A stretch of DNA of 54,760 nucleotides from Chrysomallon squamiferum. Its lineage: Eukaryota; Mollusca; Gastropoda; Neomphalida; Peltospiridae. The stretch lies in assembly GCA_012295275.1 (NCBI GenBank), contig CM022669.1, positions 5,908,419 through 5,963,178 on the forward strand, in the 5' to 3' direction. The notes under the pieces were generated by a model. It was not told the origin of the DNA and made no database searches. It saw nothing but the letters and a program-made list of their open reading frames with translations. Both the position numbers and the translations under genes were made by a program. Positions 54,118 to 54,760 of this stretch are shown here, piece after piece. The first letter of the stretch is position 1; each line of letters begins with the position of its first letter.

Positions 54118-54760
54118 ACTATTGTTATTATTATAATTTTTTTTTTTTTCTGTTAATTTTATTGTATCAGTGACATATTGTTGTGTGGATTTGCAACATA
54201 TATAAATACGGTTTTCCCGATATTGATGTATAACTAAATAAACAACAGCAATAACATTTAAATTTAAATTTAAATTTAAAAAAATAAGAATAAAAATTAA
54301 AAAAAAAACAGGTTTATCACAAGCATAATCTCAAAAAGTTTTGAGTTATATTAAAAGTTAATTAATTCATATGGAAATTTAACGGTTTTTTTTTTTATTA
54401 TTGTTTTGGAAATTTTAAAAATATTTTAATGCCACTAAATAATTCAAAGAATTTCCTGTCCTTTTTTTTCTCTCTTCAAAAATGTATGGAGGACGTATCA
54501 TCTTTTGTGTGTCATGTATTTTCTAGTAAAATAAAAAACCCAACAAAATAGACATCGTTTGTGTAAAAGCAATATTTTTAAAACACATATCTAATATAAC
54601 AGTTGTAAATGCATATCCCCTGAAATGATTTGTTTTTAAATTAGAGGGTTTCAGTGTTCGTTGCTAAGAAAAAGTGTAGATATGAATAGAATTGTTGAAA
54701 TGTGCATGCAAGTTATTATTTTAAAAATCTCTGATTTATTTCTTTAATTTCTTTTTACAA
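53465..54760. other. AT-rich terminal region without recognised genes
   Basis: Holds (AAT)n arrays at about 53560-53700 and 54040-54115, short (AT)n runs and poly-T tracts. I found no exon, RNA gene or element on either strand. Confidence 0.6.

Overview
The window is nuclear DNA of an animal. It is strongly AT-rich and crowded with (AAT)n, (AT)n, (AG)n, (TTTTA)n and ACT-type repeats, and its genes have many short exons separated by introns. A receptor tyrosine phosphatase with eight-cysteine EGF-like repeats in a one-exon-per-repeat layout fits a lophotrochozoan, most likely a mollusc. The species cannot be read from the sequence.

Layout. (1) 1-2542: AT-rich upstream DNA with no recognisable gene. 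(2) 2543-16078, plus strand: a complete importin-11 (IPO11) gene. I rebuilt 26 coding exons that join in frame to a 972-residue protein. One intron looks U12-type (ATATCC donor) and two are GC-AG. (3) 18254-33844, minus strand, convergent with IPO11: a complete receptor-type tyrosine phosphatase (RPTP-A). It has 28 exons and 1144 residues: signal peptide, nine EGF-like repeats, one membrane span, an active D1 phosphatase domain and a D2 domain whose catalytic loop is destroyed. (4) About 34960-36180, plus strand: dead fragments of IPO11 (parts of exons 12, 21 and 22, then 3' flank). (5) 36615-49839, minus strand: a second phosphatase (RPTP-B). Its signal-peptide exon and all D1/D2 exons are open, but its EGF region is eroded and a 200-N assembly gap covers the place where the membrane exon should be. 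A broken pogo/jerky-like transposase lies antisense in its first intron. (6) 49840-54760: upstream DNA of RPTP-B, including a second tandem copy of the upstream block, a tetranucleotide array, and sequence without recognisable genes.

How it fits together. A segment running from IPO11 intron 11 through RPTP and its upstream region was duplicated in tandem. The IPO11 part of the extra copy decayed into fragments, while the phosphatase part survived. Within the phosphatases, EGF exons are all phase 1-1 and have been duplicated, lost and mutated independently in the two copies. RPTP-A is predicted to be a single-pass surface receptor with a cytoplasmic phosphatase. IPO11 is a housekeeping nuclear import receptor and is unrelated to it in function. 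The most unusual points are the non-canonical introns of IPO11, two intronic repeat families grown out of exon-end/splice-donor sequences, the pseudo-phosphatase D2 domain, and the contrast between conserved phosphatase exons and decaying neighbours in the duplicated unit.
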